From Rubrolithibacter danxiaensis (lineage in GTDB: Bacteria; Bacteroidota; Bacteroidia; Sphingobacteriales; Sphingobacteriaceae), in contig NZ_JBKOPS010000005.1 of assembly GCF_047272945.1 (NCBI RefSeq), positions 62,001-126,000 of the forward strand: DNA of 64,000 bases, written 5' to 3'. The notes under the pieces were generated by a model. That model saw only the letters and a program-made list of their open reading frames with translations. It was not told the DNA's origin and ran no database searches. A program made the translations under genes and the position numbers. Positions within the stretch are counted from its first letter, which is position 1, and each line of letters starts with the position of its first letter. Of the stretch, positions 1 to 7,895 are shown piece by piece.

Positions 1-1
1 C

Positions 2-1507
2 AGTGCGGGCAGCGAGGTAAAATATTATGCCTTCGATCTGCTTCAAAAAAGCCTGTTTAAATCTACACTGGAAGGCGAGCACAAAATAGGCGATAAGAGC
101 AGCAAGATTAACTGGAACATCGCTTACAGCAACATCATGAATGATCAGCCCGATCAGCGTAAAATAAGTTACCTGAGACAGGCCGGTTCCGGTAATCCTT
201 TTGCTGCAAGCAATACCAGCATCGGGAAAGAGAACAACCGCCTTTTTTCAGACCTTTCGGAAAATATTTACTCATCAGGAGTTAATTATACTGCTCCGGC
301 AAAAATGTTCAACCAAACCGCTAATCTGAAATTTGGTGCAGGAGCACAATACCGGGAACGGGACTTTCAGGCACGCCTCCTGGGTTTGGTTCTGGATAAT
401 AACTATGCCAACGCAAACGACATACGAACGCTTCCCGTTACACAATTGTATAGCCAGGAACTGATAAACTCGGGAGCCTATCGCCTGGATGAAATATCCA
501 ACAATTCGGATAAATACAATGCTAACTCTTTAACAGGATTCGCGTATGGTATGTTGGATGACCGTTTAAATGAAAAAGTACGGATCGTGTGGGGTGTACG
601 GGCAGAAAGCTTTAATTTAAACCTGAATTCCGCTACCGTAACCAATGCTCCAATGAATTTGAGCCGTTCGTATCTGAATTTGCTGCCATCTGTAAACTTC
701 ACGTACAGCTTAAATCCCAAATCTAACTTCAGGGCATCGTATTACAGAACACTGGCTCGTCCGGAATTCCGCGAACTTGCTCCTTTCTCTTACTACGATT
801 ACGAAGCTTTGGGGACAGTTTCTGGTAATGCAAATTTGAAACCAACTTCTATTGATAACGCCGACCTGCGCTATGAAATATACCCTTCGGCAGGGCAGAT
901 ACTTTCGGTTTCGGTATTTTACAAGCGATTTAAAAACGCCATTGAGCCAAGCATCTACGATGTGAATTCCACTCCCGACTTTTCATTCTTTAATACTAAA
1001 GAGGCAACCAGTTTTGGTGCCGAGCTGGAAGTCAGGAAGTCGCTTGATTTCTTAGGTGCAAAGAATACCACCGCATATACCAATCTTTCCGTAATACATT
1101 CGAAGGTTTCCAATCCGTCTGACCAGGACTACCTGGAAAAAGAACGCTTTATGGTGGGGCAATCTCCGTTTGTGATTAACGCAGGTTTGATGCACACCGC
1201 TTTTCACGACCGCCTTACATTAAACGCATTGTACAACAGGGTAGGGCGGCGCATAACTCGTGCCGGCGGTATCCGGTTTGGAAGTATATGGGAGAACCCG
1301 AGAAACGTTATAGACCTAACCGCCGGCTATAAACTGCTGAAGAATAAGGCCGAGATCAAATTGGGATTGAATGACTTGCTGAACGAAGATTATATTTTCT
1401 ATTTTGATAATAACGGCGATAAGAAATACTCTGGTTCTTCTGATGAGATCTTCTCACGTTACGGAATAGGGCGCAATGCTTCCTTAACATTTATTTATTC
1501 TTTCTAA
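2..1507 (+). CDS. TonB-dependent outer-membrane receptor, C-terminal part (5' end outside window)
   Basis: The frame is open from the first bases of the window to a stop at 1505-1507, so the start and the plug domain lie upstream. The visible ~500 residues are alternating aromatic/polar beta-barrel strands (for example SYLNLLPSVNFTYSL, NFRASYYRTLARPEFREL) and end in a strand with terminal Phe (LTFIYSF), as in Bacteroidota TonB-dependent receptors. The PEFRELAPFSYYDY segment resembles receptors of the type that pair with calcium- or phosphate-regulated lipoproteins, but I cannot name a substrate. The protein would import a ligand across the outer membrane using TonB/ExbBD energy. It is followed after 87 bp by a lipoprotein gene in the same direction, probably co-transcribed. 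An internal ATG at 137 is not the real start because the barrel sequence continues upstream of it. Confidence 0.9.
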   Translation, partial: SAGSEVKYYAFDLLQKSLFKSTLEGEHKIGDKSSKINWNIAYSNIMNDQPDQRKISYLRQAGSGNPFAASNTSIGKENNRLFSDLSENIYSSGVNYTAPAKMFNQTANLKFGAGAQYRERDFQARLLGLVLDNNYANANDIRTLPVTQLYSQELINSGAYRLDEISNNSDKYNANSLTGFAYGMLDDRLNEKVRIVWGVRAESFNLNLNSATVTNAPMNLSRSYLNLLPSVNFTYSLNPKSNFRASYYRTLARPEFRELAPFSYYDYEALGTVSGNANLKPTSIDNADLRYEIYPSAGQILSVSVFYKRFKNAIEPSIYDVNSTPDFSFFNTKEATSFGAELEVRKSLDFLGAKNTTAYTNLSVIHSKVSNPSDQDYLEKERFMVGQSPFVINAGLMHTAFHDRLTLNALYNRVGRRITRAGGIRFGSIWENPRNVIDLTAGYKLLKNKAEIKLGLNDLLNEDYIFYFDNNGDKKYSGSSDEIFSRYGIGRNASLTFIYSF

Positions 1508-1534
1508 ATACTCAGTTAACAAATTCATAATAGT

Positions 1535-1568
1535 AAGGACACGATGGCTTAAAGTTCATCGTGTTCCT
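1535..1568 (+). terminator. Hairpin between receptor and lipoprotein genes
   Basis: AAGGACACGATG (1535-1546) pairs with CATCGTGTTCCTT (1557-1568) with a one-base bulge and a 10-nt loop. The T-run after it is only TTT then GCC. It could be a weak terminator or an mRNA-stability hairpin that lowers expression of the downstream lipoprotein relative to the receptor. Confidence 0.45.
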
Positions 1569-1594
1569 TTGCCTCAACAAAAACAATTAATATA

Positions 1595-3052
1595 ATGAAA
1601 GTGAGAAAATTTATTATTCCGGCATTAGTAGGCCTGGCATTATTTACCGGTTCCTGTTCCAAAAATGAAGTTGTTGACCCTGTTGATGGCGGAACCACAC
1701 CAACAGGAAATGTAGTGGAGGTTACAGGCGATATTAAAACAGCAACTACCTGGAAAGCAGATAAGATTTATTTATTAAAAGGCTTTGTTTTTGTTACAGA
1801 TGGAGCGGAGCTGACCATCGAACCCGGAACAATTATCAAAGGCGATAAAGCAACTAAAGGTACGCTGATTGTAACACGCGGATCAAAAATCAACGCGGTT
1901 GGAACAGCAGAACAGCCTATTGTTTTCACTTCGAACCTGGGAGCAGGCGCCCGTCGTGAAGGAGACTGGGGAGGTATAATTATTTTAGGAAAAGCTCCGG
2001 TAAACCAGGGAACCGATGTTAAAATTGAAGGCGGGCTTACTCCAACAGGTAACGGCGATGAGAAGAAATATATTTCATACGGTGGCACCGATGCTGCCGA
2101 CAATTCAGGTAAACTGAAGTACGTTCGTATTGAGTTTGGCGGTATTTCTTTCTCTCCTGATAATGAAATCAATGGCCTTACATTGGGCGGTGTTGGTTCG
2201 GGTACTGAAATTGATTATGTTCAGGTTTACCGTTCGGGGGATGACTCTTTTGAGTTTTTCGGTGGAACTGTAAATGCGAAACACTTATTGGCAATTGGTT
2301 CATGGGATGATGATTTCGATACTGATTTCGGTTATTCAGGAAAAATTCAGTTTGCACTTTCTCAACGTTATCCAACGGTAGCTGATATCTCCGGATCTAA
2401 CGGTTTTGAGTCTGATAACGATGGTTCAGGGTCAGATAAAACGCCGCAAACCAGCGCTGTTTTTTCTAACGTGACTATTTTAGGCCCGCTTAAAAGCGGA
2501 AGCAAACTGAGTGATGTTAATCAGAACTTTCAGCATGCGGTACAAATTCGCAGAAACTCGGCAATAAGCGCTTATAACTCTGTATTTGTCGGATACACCG
2601 AAGGCGTTTATATCGATGCTTCTAAAGTAACTACTCCAAAATCAACCATTGAGAATTACTTACAGGGAAGATTAGGTTTTGCAAATAACCTGGTGTTGGG
2701 CGCTAATATTAAAGGAAACGAGGTAAAAGGAGACAACGCGGATAACAAAGCGCTATTTGAAACCGCTTTACGGACTGCTAATACATTTGATGCAAGCCTG
2801 TTAGCAGATGCGGTGATGACCGATCCCTACAAATACGCTTCAGACTTTAAAAACCCCGGTACGCCTAACTTTACAGTTAAAACCGGTTCTGCAGCCGCTT
2901 CCGGTGCTAAATTTACCGACGCTAAAGTAGCCGATGCGTTTTTTGAGAAAGTAGATTACCGCGGTGCATTCGGTACAACAGACTGGTCTGCCGGATGGGC
3001 GAACTTCGATCCACAAACTTTACCTTACGATGCGCCCGGTAAAGTGAAATAA
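1595..3052 (+). CDS. Lipoprotein with beta-helix-like repeats, partner of TonB receptor
   Basis: A 485-residue protein with a lipoprotein signal peptide: basic start MKVRK, hydrophobic core, lipobox FTGSC with Cys21, then a negatively charged and Gly/Thr-rich linker. The body has short beta-rich units (ELTIEPGTIIKGD, GTLIVTRGSKINAVGT, QPIVFTSN) typical of right-handed parallel beta-helix folds, with many Gly/Asp turns. Members of this Bacteroidota family sit beside TonB-dependent receptors and are often misnamed 'multidrug transporter' or 'T9SS target' in databases; no membrane helices and no C-terminal sorting domain are visible here. I infer a surface lipoprotein that captures ligand for the receptor encoded just upstream. 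The substrate is unknown. A strong terminator follows. Confidence 0.75.
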   Translation: MKVRKFIIPALVGLALFTGSCSKNEVVDPVDGGTTPTGNVVEVTGDIKTATTWKADKIYLLKGFVFVTDGAELTIEPGTIIKGDKATKGTLIVTRGSKINAVGTAEQPIVFTSNLGAGARREGDWGGIIILGKAPVNQGTDVKIEGGLTPTGNGDEKKYISYGGTDAADNSGKLKYVRIEFGGISFSPDNEINGLTLGGVGSGTEIDYVQVYRSGDDSFEFFGGTVNAKHLLAIGSWDDDFDTDFGYSGKIQFALSQRYPTVADISGSNGFESDNDGSGSDKTPQTSAVFSNVTILGPLKSGSKLSDVNQNFQHAVQIRRNSAISAYNSVFVGYTEGVYIDASKVTTPKSTIENYLQGRLGFANNLVLGANIKGNEVKGDNADNKALFETALRTANTFDASLLADAVMTDPYKYASDFKNPGTPNFTVKTGSAAASGAKFTDAKVADAFFEKVDYRGAFGTTDWSAGWANFDPQTLPYDAPGKVK

Positions 3053-3074
3053 TTTAATTTACCTTTAAAAAGTG

Positions 3075-3101
3075 AAAGTCCTGCCAGCGCAGGACTTTTT
3101 T
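3075..3101 (+). terminator. Rho-independent terminator after the lipoprotein gene
   Basis: Perfect 10-bp stem AAAGTCCTGC (3075-3084)/GCAGGACTTT (3089-3098), loop CAGC, with the T-tract running into 3101. It closes the receptor-lipoprotein operon and marks the left limit of the accessory region. Confidence 0.9.
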
Positions 3102-3125
3102 ATTTTATAGCCTGGTGTTCTTAAA

Positions 3126-3240
3126 GTGCTTGCAATTAGCAGGATAAATAAGTAATTATGTTTTAATATTTTTAGTTTCGTACACCTTCCTATATGAAAA
3201 TATGTGAAGGTGTGCGTAAAGCCAATCGTTAGCTGCCATT
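3126..3240. repeat. Palindromic intergenic site A (putative cassette boundary)
   Basis: Contains GTGCTT (3126-3131), TATTTTTAGT (3167-3176) and a strong hairpin ACACCTTC... (3182-3195) / ...GAAGGTGT (3200-3213) closed by a GAAA loop, followed by CGTTAGC (3227-3233) shortly before the next gene. The GTGCTT / TATYTTTAGT pair recurs in sites D and E (about 7.77 and 8.59 kb), and a GTTA-containing end recurs in C, D and E. I read it as a degenerate member of one site family that separates the small gene modules of this region. The family assignment rests on eye alignment. Confidence 0.45.
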
Positions 3241-3262
3241 TGACTTAAACTATAAAAAGCTT

Positions 3263-3760
3263 ATGAGTTTAAACGATATAAAACATCCTATTCTGTACTC
3301 TACAATGAGTACACTTGCTTATAACATCAACAAACGCTACTATAATGACTTACATTATCTGTGGTGCACTCCTTATTTTGGTTCGGATTATTTGTCACCA
3401 CACTTCACTGTCCCCCCAAGCTCATCTCCTATTGAAATATACAACATGTTCAAGAAAGAGATAGACGGTGCAGATTTGCATAACACAAAAATTAAATTAA
3501 ATAGAAAAGGGATTAGGAAAGGGGCTGATCACGCACTTAAAGCTGGAAAAATAACTCAGGAACAACATGATGAGATCATAACGATCTCAAAAAAGGCTAC
3601 GAATGAACAATTTAGACCATTATTGTGCATCATTCCTCGTCTCGAAGCTGTTCCATTTTATCAGAAGGTTGATATCAAAGACAGAGCGAATCCACTTTCA
3701 CATGAATATATTCTTTCAAATATTCCACACACATTATTTGACATAATTAAAATAGGTTAA
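3263..3760 (+). CDS. Unknown protein, first gene of an unknown two-gene operon
   Basis: A 165-residue soluble protein I do not recognise. Visible features are an aromatic cluster near the N-terminus (YNINKRYYNDLHYLWCTPYFG), a Pro/Ser stretch (VPPSSSP, about residues 51-57), a basic middle (KIKLNRKGIRKGADHALKAGKI) and a C-terminal part with PRLEAVPFYQKVDI. There is no signal peptide or membrane segment. The stop is four bases before the start of the next gene, so the two are translationally linked. The pair lies in the accessory region between palindromic sites A and B. Pairing of a small basic/aromatic protein with a small acidic one would fit a toxin-antitoxin or two-component defence module, but no motif supports that and I assign no function. 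Confidence 0.7.
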   Translation: MSLNDIKHPILYSTMSTLAYNINKRYYNDLHYLWCTPYFGSDYLSPHFTVPPSSSPIEIYNMFKKEIDGADLHNTKIKLNRKGIRKGADHALKAGKITQEQHDEIITISKKATNEQFRPLLCIIPRLEAVPFYQKVDIKDRANPLSHEYILSNIPHTLFDIIKIG

Positions 3761-3764
3761 CTAT

Positions 3765-4139
3765 ATGCAAAACTTAGAGGAAATCCTATCGGGTTATGAC
3801 GCTGTTAGCAAAAGAAGCGCACTTTATTATTTAACGCGTTATGTAAAACAGGCTGCAGTTTTTCACGAGTATGAAAAAGACATATTTGTTGAAGCTCATG
3901 GTAGTGAGCCAAGTGATGAAATAAAAGCATTGACAATAAAGCTGATTGAAGCTGTAGAAAAGAAAGCAGGGAAAAAAGCGAAGGACTTTTCAGATGAAGA
4001 GTTTGGTAACTGGATGGACACAATTTCTGATATTGAAGATGGAATTGATGAAGAGCCATCCCAAGAACAAATTGCTAAAGCTTTATCAGAATTAGATAGA
4101 TTTTCAATTCCCACAAATAAAGAGCAAAACGACAGCTAA
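3765..4139 (+). CDS. Unknown small acidic protein, second gene of the operon
   Basis: A 124-residue protein, strongly acidic in the C-terminal two thirds (SDEEFGNWMDTISDIEDGIDEEPSQEQ) and predicted mostly helical. It starts four bases after its partner's stop. The N-terminal half has YLTRYVKQAAVFHEYEKDIF, a helix-like run. No known domain is recognised. The charge contrast with the partner (basic middle region) suggests that the two products bind each other; this is inference. The stop overlaps the start of palindromic site B. Confidence 0.65.
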   Translation: MQNLEEILSGYDAVSKRSALYYLTRYVKQAAVFHEYEKDIFVEAHGSEPSDEIKALTIKLIEAVEKKAGKKAKDFSDEEFGNWMDTISDIEDGIDEEPSQEQIAKALSELDRFSIPTNKEQNDS

Positions 4140-4275
4140 CGGTGTGTTTATAAAATTGTGGCTGGACGTTAAGCATTCGACTTTAAATTACTATTTTGCT
4201 TTTGTGGTTAATTGAAACGGAAGTTTTTTCAAATGCCACAACTTCATAAATACTTTTACATTGGCAGCAAGCAGT
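4130..4275. repeat. Palindromic intergenic site B (degenerate)
   Basis: Intergenic stretch with inverted arms TTGTGGC (4156-4162) and GCCACAA (4235-4241) separated by about 70 bases, beginning with GCTAACGG at the end of the previous gene. It has the arm-spacer-arm layout of sites C and E, but the conserved GTTATC end is not clear. This is the weakest of the five sites. Confidence 0.3.
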
Positions 4276-4303
4276 CGCCTAAAAATTACCAAGACTAATA
4301 AAT

Positions 4304-5668
4304 ATGAACCAGCAAACCGTTCAAAGTATCATTTCTACTTGTGGGCAATTCGAGAATGTAAATTATGAGGACCTAGTTTCAAGAGTTTATCCAGATAGAA
4401 CTGATTTGGAAAACATTCAACTGTCCCAGTTAAGCTTAGGTGAGTTTATTTATCTGACAAAAAGAATAGTCCCTCAATTTGTAGCTGCTGTAAATGATAG
4501 AGAAATTGCAATGATACTTCCTCTAGTCTACAATCATGGCCAGTTTGGTAATGCTCAGGTAGATACTCAGCTGCAAAATCTTTTAAACTATACAAATCAG
4601 GCAAATTTTCCCTCTGCCGAACAGTTTCTATTATGGTTAGTAAATTATCAAGTTGAAAATGGAATATATTCCAAAACAGGCAAGAAACCATCTGAGACAC
4701 TAAGTGCCTCACTGAATGCTCTTGCAGAAAAATTGAACTTAACTCAGCAGAGTATTTCTAATAAACAAAAAGAAGTAGAAGCATTATACAAAAGCTTAGA
4801 AACGTCAAATAAGGAAATCCAGAACTTAATAACACAAAAAAGAGAGGAATTAAATCAGATAACCACAAATCTGACAACTAGCAATTCGCAAGCATCACAA
4901 ATAGCAGAGCTTTTGAATAGAGCTACTGAGCAAAATTCTAGGCTTAATTCTATACTTGAACAGCAGGAGCAAAATAAGCAACAGTCAGACAAAAAGTTCA
5001 AAGATTTGCAAGGGACATATTCTGAAACTAATGCCAAACTAGACGAGAATATAAAAACTATCCTCTCACAAATCGACGTATTCAATCAACAAGTAACCAC
5101 CAATCAAGGACACTTAGAGTTTGTAGAAAGTAAAAAGGAGTTCTTTGATGAGAGGATAAAGTATTTAGAGAACCTCATTGGTCGTGAAGTTGGAGCGTCG
5201 CTCTTTGAAACTTTCAAGCAAAGGAAAGTAGAGCTACACAAGTCTGTTGATTTTTGGCGTTGGGCTGTTCCTGTTATGGCTGTAGCTACGATAATATGGA
5301 TTTTCTTTTTATTCTCAAGACAGACAGATATACATGAGATTAACCTTTGGTGGCAAGCATTTGCAGTGAACACTTTGAAATCCATTCCAGCTATTTTTCT
5401 TTTACTCTTCGCAATTAATCAGTATAGGAAAGAAAGAAATTTTCAGGAGGAATATGCTTTTAAATCAGCGGTAGCTTTGACTATTGATGCATATTCAAGT
5501 AGATTGAACGACTTAACAAACAAGGATAAGCTTATTATGGAAGCTGTTCTGAGCGTCTACAAAACACCTATCGAAGAAAGGCTTGCGGAAAAAATAAAAA
5601 CAAAGACTGCTATGGAAACAATGAAAACCATGGTAGATACAACAAGAGAACTTGTTAAAGGCAAGTAA
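4304..5668 (+). CDS. Coiled-coil membrane protein of unknown function
   Basis: A 454-residue protein in three parts. Residues 1-125 are a soluble domain (NYEDLVSRVYPDRTDLENIQ..., NYTNQANFPSAEQFLLWLVNYQ). Residues about 130-300 are a long Gln/Asn/Glu/Lys-rich coiled coil. Two hydrophobic segments follow near 322-340 (RWAVPVMAVATIIWIFFLF) and 355-372 (VNTLKSIPAIFLLLFAI), and then a cytoplasmic-looking helical tail with QEEYAFKSAVALTIDAYSSRL. There is no signal peptide. Such tails recur in uncharacterised bacterial membrane proteins, but I cannot name a family with certainty. The gene stands alone between palindromic sites B and C, as expected of a single-gene cassette. A membrane-anchored sensor or scaffold is possible; function is not assigned. 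Confidence 0.75.
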   Translation: MNQQTVQSIISTCGQFENVNYEDLVSRVYPDRTDLENIQLSQLSLGEFIYLTKRIVPQFVAAVNDREIAMILPLVYNHGQFGNAQVDTQLQNLLNYTNQANFPSAEQFLLWLVNYQVENGIYSKTGKKPSETLSASLNALAEKLNLTQQSISNKQKEVEALYKSLETSNKEIQNLITQKREELNQITTNLTTSNSQASQIAELLNRATEQNSRLNSILEQQEQNKQQSDKKFKDLQGTYSETNAKLDENIKTILSQIDVFNQQVTTNQGHLEFVESKKEFFDERIKYLENLIGREVGASLFETFKQRKVELHKSVDFWRWAVPVMAVATIIWIFFLFSRQTDIHEINLWWQAFAVNTLKSIPAIFLLLFAINQYRKERNFQEEYAFKSAVALTIDAYSSRLNDLTNKDKLIMEAVLSVYKTPIEERLAEKIKTKTAMETMKTMVDTTRELVKGK

Positions 5669-5690
5669 ATTCCTAATCCAGCCAGCTGCC

Positions 5691-5831
5691 AACATTGGGT
5701 TTGCAATATGGTAGCTGACGAAAAAGTGCCGAACAATTGAACTTTATTCAATTATACCAATAAATTTAAGCTGATGGATTCCCGAATGCCACCACATCGC
5801 AAACCCGGTTAACGTTATCTTTAATCTTAAA
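5691..5831. repeat. Palindromic intergenic site C (putative cassette boundary)
   Basis: Left arm starts AACATTGGGTTTGC and right arm ends GCAAACCC. The 21-nt arms 5697-5717 and 5786-5806 pair at 16 of 21 positions, including a perfect 8-bp outer block GGGTTTGC/GCAAACCC, around a spacer of 68 bases. The right arm is followed by GGTTAACGTTATC and then the 18-mer GTTATCTTTAATCTTAAA (5814-5831), which recurs exactly at 8664-8681 in site E. The next gene starts 25 bases later. Confidence 0.6.
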
Positions 5832-5855
5832 ACCAACACTCCAAATACCCAATAG

Positions 5856-6428
5856 TTGAATACTTTTAAAAAACATATAGACAAATTCGTACAAGTTTCT
5901 AACGGTGAATTCGAAGAAATTAAAAAATTCTTTGACACGAAAGATGTGGTTAAAAAAGAAAACTTATTAGAGGAAGGACAAATTTGCAGGCATCATTATT
6001 TTGTATTGAACGGCTTGCTAAGGAAGTTTTACATCAATGAAAAAGGCGTTGAACAAACCACTGAATTTGCCATAGAAACCTGGTGGATGACCGACAACAT
6101 TGCTTACGAACACAAAATTCCTTCAGAATTTTATATTCAGGCCGTGGAAAATTCTGAGATACTTTATATCACACAGGACAATCAGGAAAAACTATTAAAA
6201 GCATTTCCGATAATGGAGCGCTATTTTCGTTTTGTTTACCAGCGGGCTTATGCAGCGGCCCAAGTACGTTTCAAATATCTTTTCTCACTTAGCAAAGAAG
6301 AATTTTATTTTCAATCGGTTAAAAGGTATCCCGAATTTGCCCAACGTATTCCCCAATACTTACTCGCTTCATTTTTAGGATTTACCCCCGAATATCTAAG
6401 CGAAATCCGTAAGAAGCGCATTTCTTAA
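5856..6428 (+). CDS. Crp/Fnr-family transcriptional regulator (TTG start)
   Basis: A 190-residue protein with an N-terminal cyclic-nucleotide-binding-like beta-roll (VVKKENLLEEGQICRHHYFVLNGLLRKFYINEKGVEQTTEF) and a C-terminal short winged-helix remnant (QYLLASFLGFTPEYLSEIRKKR), as in Bacteroidota Crp/Fnr proteins. The start is TTG at 5856: no in-frame ATG occurs until well inside the beta-roll, and the N-terminal sequence (NTFKKHIDKFVQ) is normal for the family. Residues that bind cAMP in E. coli Crp are not evident, so the ligand is unknown. The gene directly follows palindromic site C and is 68 bp upstream of an AhpD-like gene, which it probably regulates. Confidence 0.85.
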   Translation: MNTFKKHIDKFVQVSNGEFEEIKKFFDTKDVVKKENLLEEGQICRHHYFVLNGLLRKFYINEKGVEQTTEFAIETWWMTDNIAYEHKIPSEFYIQAVENSEILYITQDNQEKLLKAFPIMERYFRFVYQRAYAAAQVRFKYLFSLSKEEFYFQSVKRYPEFAQRIPQYLLASFLGFTPEYLSEIRKKRIS

Positions 6429-6496
6429 ACCAGTTTAAGTTTTATCGTTTTCTCATTTTTCACTTTTGCATTGAACAATTTTATAAGAATAATACA

Positions 6497-6949
6497 ATGC
6501 AAAAGCGATTTAACATTAAGGCAGTAGCTCCAAATGCTCTGAAAGCAATGATTGGCTTAGAAACCTATCTTTCACAGTGTTCTATATCTAAAACAACCAA
6601 GGAACTTATCAAAATCCGTGCTTCACAAATTAACGGATGTGCGTTTTGTATCAACATTCACACTCAGGACGCAATCAAAAATGGTGAGACCAGCCAGCGT
6701 ATTTTTTTACTGAATGCCTGGAGAGAAGCGGAGGGTATTTTTACGGAAGAAGAAAAAGTAGTATTGGTCATAACGGAAGAGATAACGTTAATCCATCAAA
6801 ATGGATTATCAGACGACACTTACACAAAGGCCTTGCAATTTTTTAGCGAGACCCAAATTGCAGATATCATCATGGCAGTTATTACCATCAATCTCTGGAA
6901 CAGGATTGTACTAAGCACCCACCTGCTGATAGGACAAAGTCTTGCATAA
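6497..6949 (+). CDS. Carboxymuconolactone decarboxylase / AhpD-like protein
   Basis: A 150-residue helical protein with the AhpD signature SQINGCAFCINIHTQDA: Cys48 and Cys51 in CxxC and His55 at the CxxCxxxH position. This motif supports a peroxidase or thiol-disulfide activity rather than a true decarboxylase. Length and motif position fit the small stand-alone CMD family of Bacteroidota. It follows the Crp-like regulator, a pairing seen often in this phylum, and it ends in a terminator. Role in oxidative-stress defence is inferred. Confidence 0.88.
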   Translation: MQKRFNIKAVAPNALKAMIGLETYLSQCSISKTTKELIKIRASQINGCAFCINIHTQDAIKNGETSQRIFLLNAWREAEGIFTEEEKVVLVITEEITLIHQNGLSDDTYTKALQFFSETQIADIIMAVITINLWNRIVLSTHLLIGQSLA

Positions 6950-6963
6950 GACATATCATTGAA

Positions 6964-6993
6964 AATCGCAGGTTTAAGGACCTGTGATTTTTA
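6964..6993 (+). terminator. Rho-independent terminator after the AhpD-like gene
   Basis: Stem AATCGCAGGT (6964-6973)/ACCTGTGATT (6980-6989) with one G-T pair, 6-nt loop, then TTTTATT. It separates the regulator/AhpD module from the RAYT element. Confidence 0.75.
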
Positions 6994-7022
6994 TTGCATG
7001 CATAGAAAGAGTATTCGGGCTA

Positions 7023-7093
7023 ACCCTTTTTGTCTGTAGAGTTAAGCGTTAGCGTCTCTACAGATTTACAGATAAACAAGAGTCTCGGACTCT
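7023..7093. repeat. REP element, left flank of RAYT (copy 1)
   Basis: Two hairpins: CTGTAGAG (7034-7041)/CTCTACAG (7056-7063) and AGAGTC (7079-7084)/GACTCT (7088-7093). Read on the minus strand the element has the order GAGTC-x-GACTC then GTAGAG...CTCTAC, the same as the element at 7684-7747 on the plus strand. The RAYT gene is therefore flanked by inverted REPs. The same block recurs at 8680-8754. Confidence 0.8.
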
Positions 7094-7126
7094 CATACCT
7101 ATTTCTCAAAAACGTATATTAGCCTG

Positions 7127-7681
7127 ATGTCTGAACAGGGCTATGCTATAAAAGATCAATACGCAGTTCATTTTATTACGTTTGCCGTAGTGCAATGGAT
7201 TGATGTTTTTTCAAGGAAAGAGTACGCGGATATAGTAATAGAAAGTTTAAGATTCTGCCAAAAGAACAAAGGGCTAAAGGTGCATGCCTGGTGCATTATG
7301 AGTAATCATCTTCATTTAATAGTATCAACTATTGAACCCAACAGATTGTCGGATGTACTAAGAGACTTTAAAAAGTTCACATCGAACCAAATAATTAAAG
7401 CAATTTCTGAAAATAGTAAAGAGAGCAGAAAAGGATGGATGTTATGGATCTTTAAGAAAGCCGGGGAGCGAAATAAAAGAAACGAAGAGTATCAGTTTTG
7501 GCAGCAGGAAAATCATCCTGTGCAGTGTGATACTAATAATATTATTGAATCAAAGCTAAAATATCTTCATGAAAACCCACTAAGGGCAGGATTGGTAAGG
7601 TATGAACAGAATTATATTTATTCTTCAGGAATTGATTATTATACAGACGAAAAAGGCTTGATAGAGATAGATTTTGTTTAA
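7127..7681 (+). CDS. REP-associated tyrosine transposase (RAYT, IS200-like Y1 family)
   Basis: A 184-residue Y1-transposase-like protein. It has the HUH motif HLHL at residues 61-64 within HAWCIMSNHLHLIVS, and the C-terminal KYLHENPLRAGLV with candidate catalytic Tyr146, both typical of RAYT/TnpA_REP proteins. These enzymes nick and join single-stranded DNA at REP hairpins. REP elements in inverted orientation abut both sides (7023-7093 and 7684-7747), which is the canonical REPtron layout. The start is the ATG at 7127. The gene appears intact, and six full or partial REP elements lie within 5.6 kb, so it may have been active. A truncated copy of its 5' end lies at 8786-8851. Confidence 0.9.
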   Translation: MSEQGYAIKDQYAVHFITFAVVQWIDVFSRKEYADIVIESLRFCQKNKGLKVHAWCIMSNHLHLIVSTIEPNRLSDVLRDFKKFTSNQIIKAISENSKESRKGWMLWIFKKAGERNKRNEEYQFWQQENHPVQCDTNNIIESKLKYLHENPLRAGLVRYEQNYIYSSGIDYYTDEKGLIEIDFV

Positions 7682-7683
7682 GT

Positions 7684-7747
7684 GAGTCGGAGACTCTTGA
7701 TTATTTGTTAATCCGTAGAGCCCTACGGAACTCTACGGATAGAAACG
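7684..7747. repeat. REP element, right flank of RAYT (copy 2)
   Basis: Hairpin GAGTC (7684-7688)/GACTC (7692-7696), a 16-nt spacer, then CCGTAGAG (7713-7720)/CTCTACGG (7731-7738) followed by ATAGAAACG. A competing hairpin CCGTAG/CTACGG lies inside the second stem. Inverted relative to the left flank at 7023-7093. Confidence 0.8.
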
Positions 7748-7764
7748 GGGCAATGCCGGTTTTG

Positions 7765-7864
7765 GTGCTTTTTTAAAGTTCCGGTGTTTCTAATATCTTT
7801 AGTGTAACTGGAAGGTGTTGCGGTTTATTTCGGCACAGCAACAAGTAGAACCGTTAACCGTTAT
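7765..7864. repeat. Palindromic intergenic site D (half site?)
   Basis: Carries GTGCTT (7765-7770), TATCTTTAGTG (7794-7804) and TTAACCGTTAT (7854-7864), the same three elements in the same order as site E. No clear left arm matches the right arm GCACAGCAACAAGTAGAACC. The left half may have been lost when the RAYT/REP unit inserted next to it. Confidence 0.4.
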
Positions 7865-7895
7865 TCACCGTACCGAACGAATAAGACCATCAGTA

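Noticed and set aside
1595..3052. 'Multidrug transporter' label for the lipoprotein
   Set aside because: The protein has no membrane helices; it is a beta-rich lipoprotein with Cys21.
7815..7895. Longer N-terminus for the membrane protein at 7896
   Set aside because: It would start with GTG inside palindromic site D and translate conserved site sequence; the ATG at 7896 gives a normal protein.
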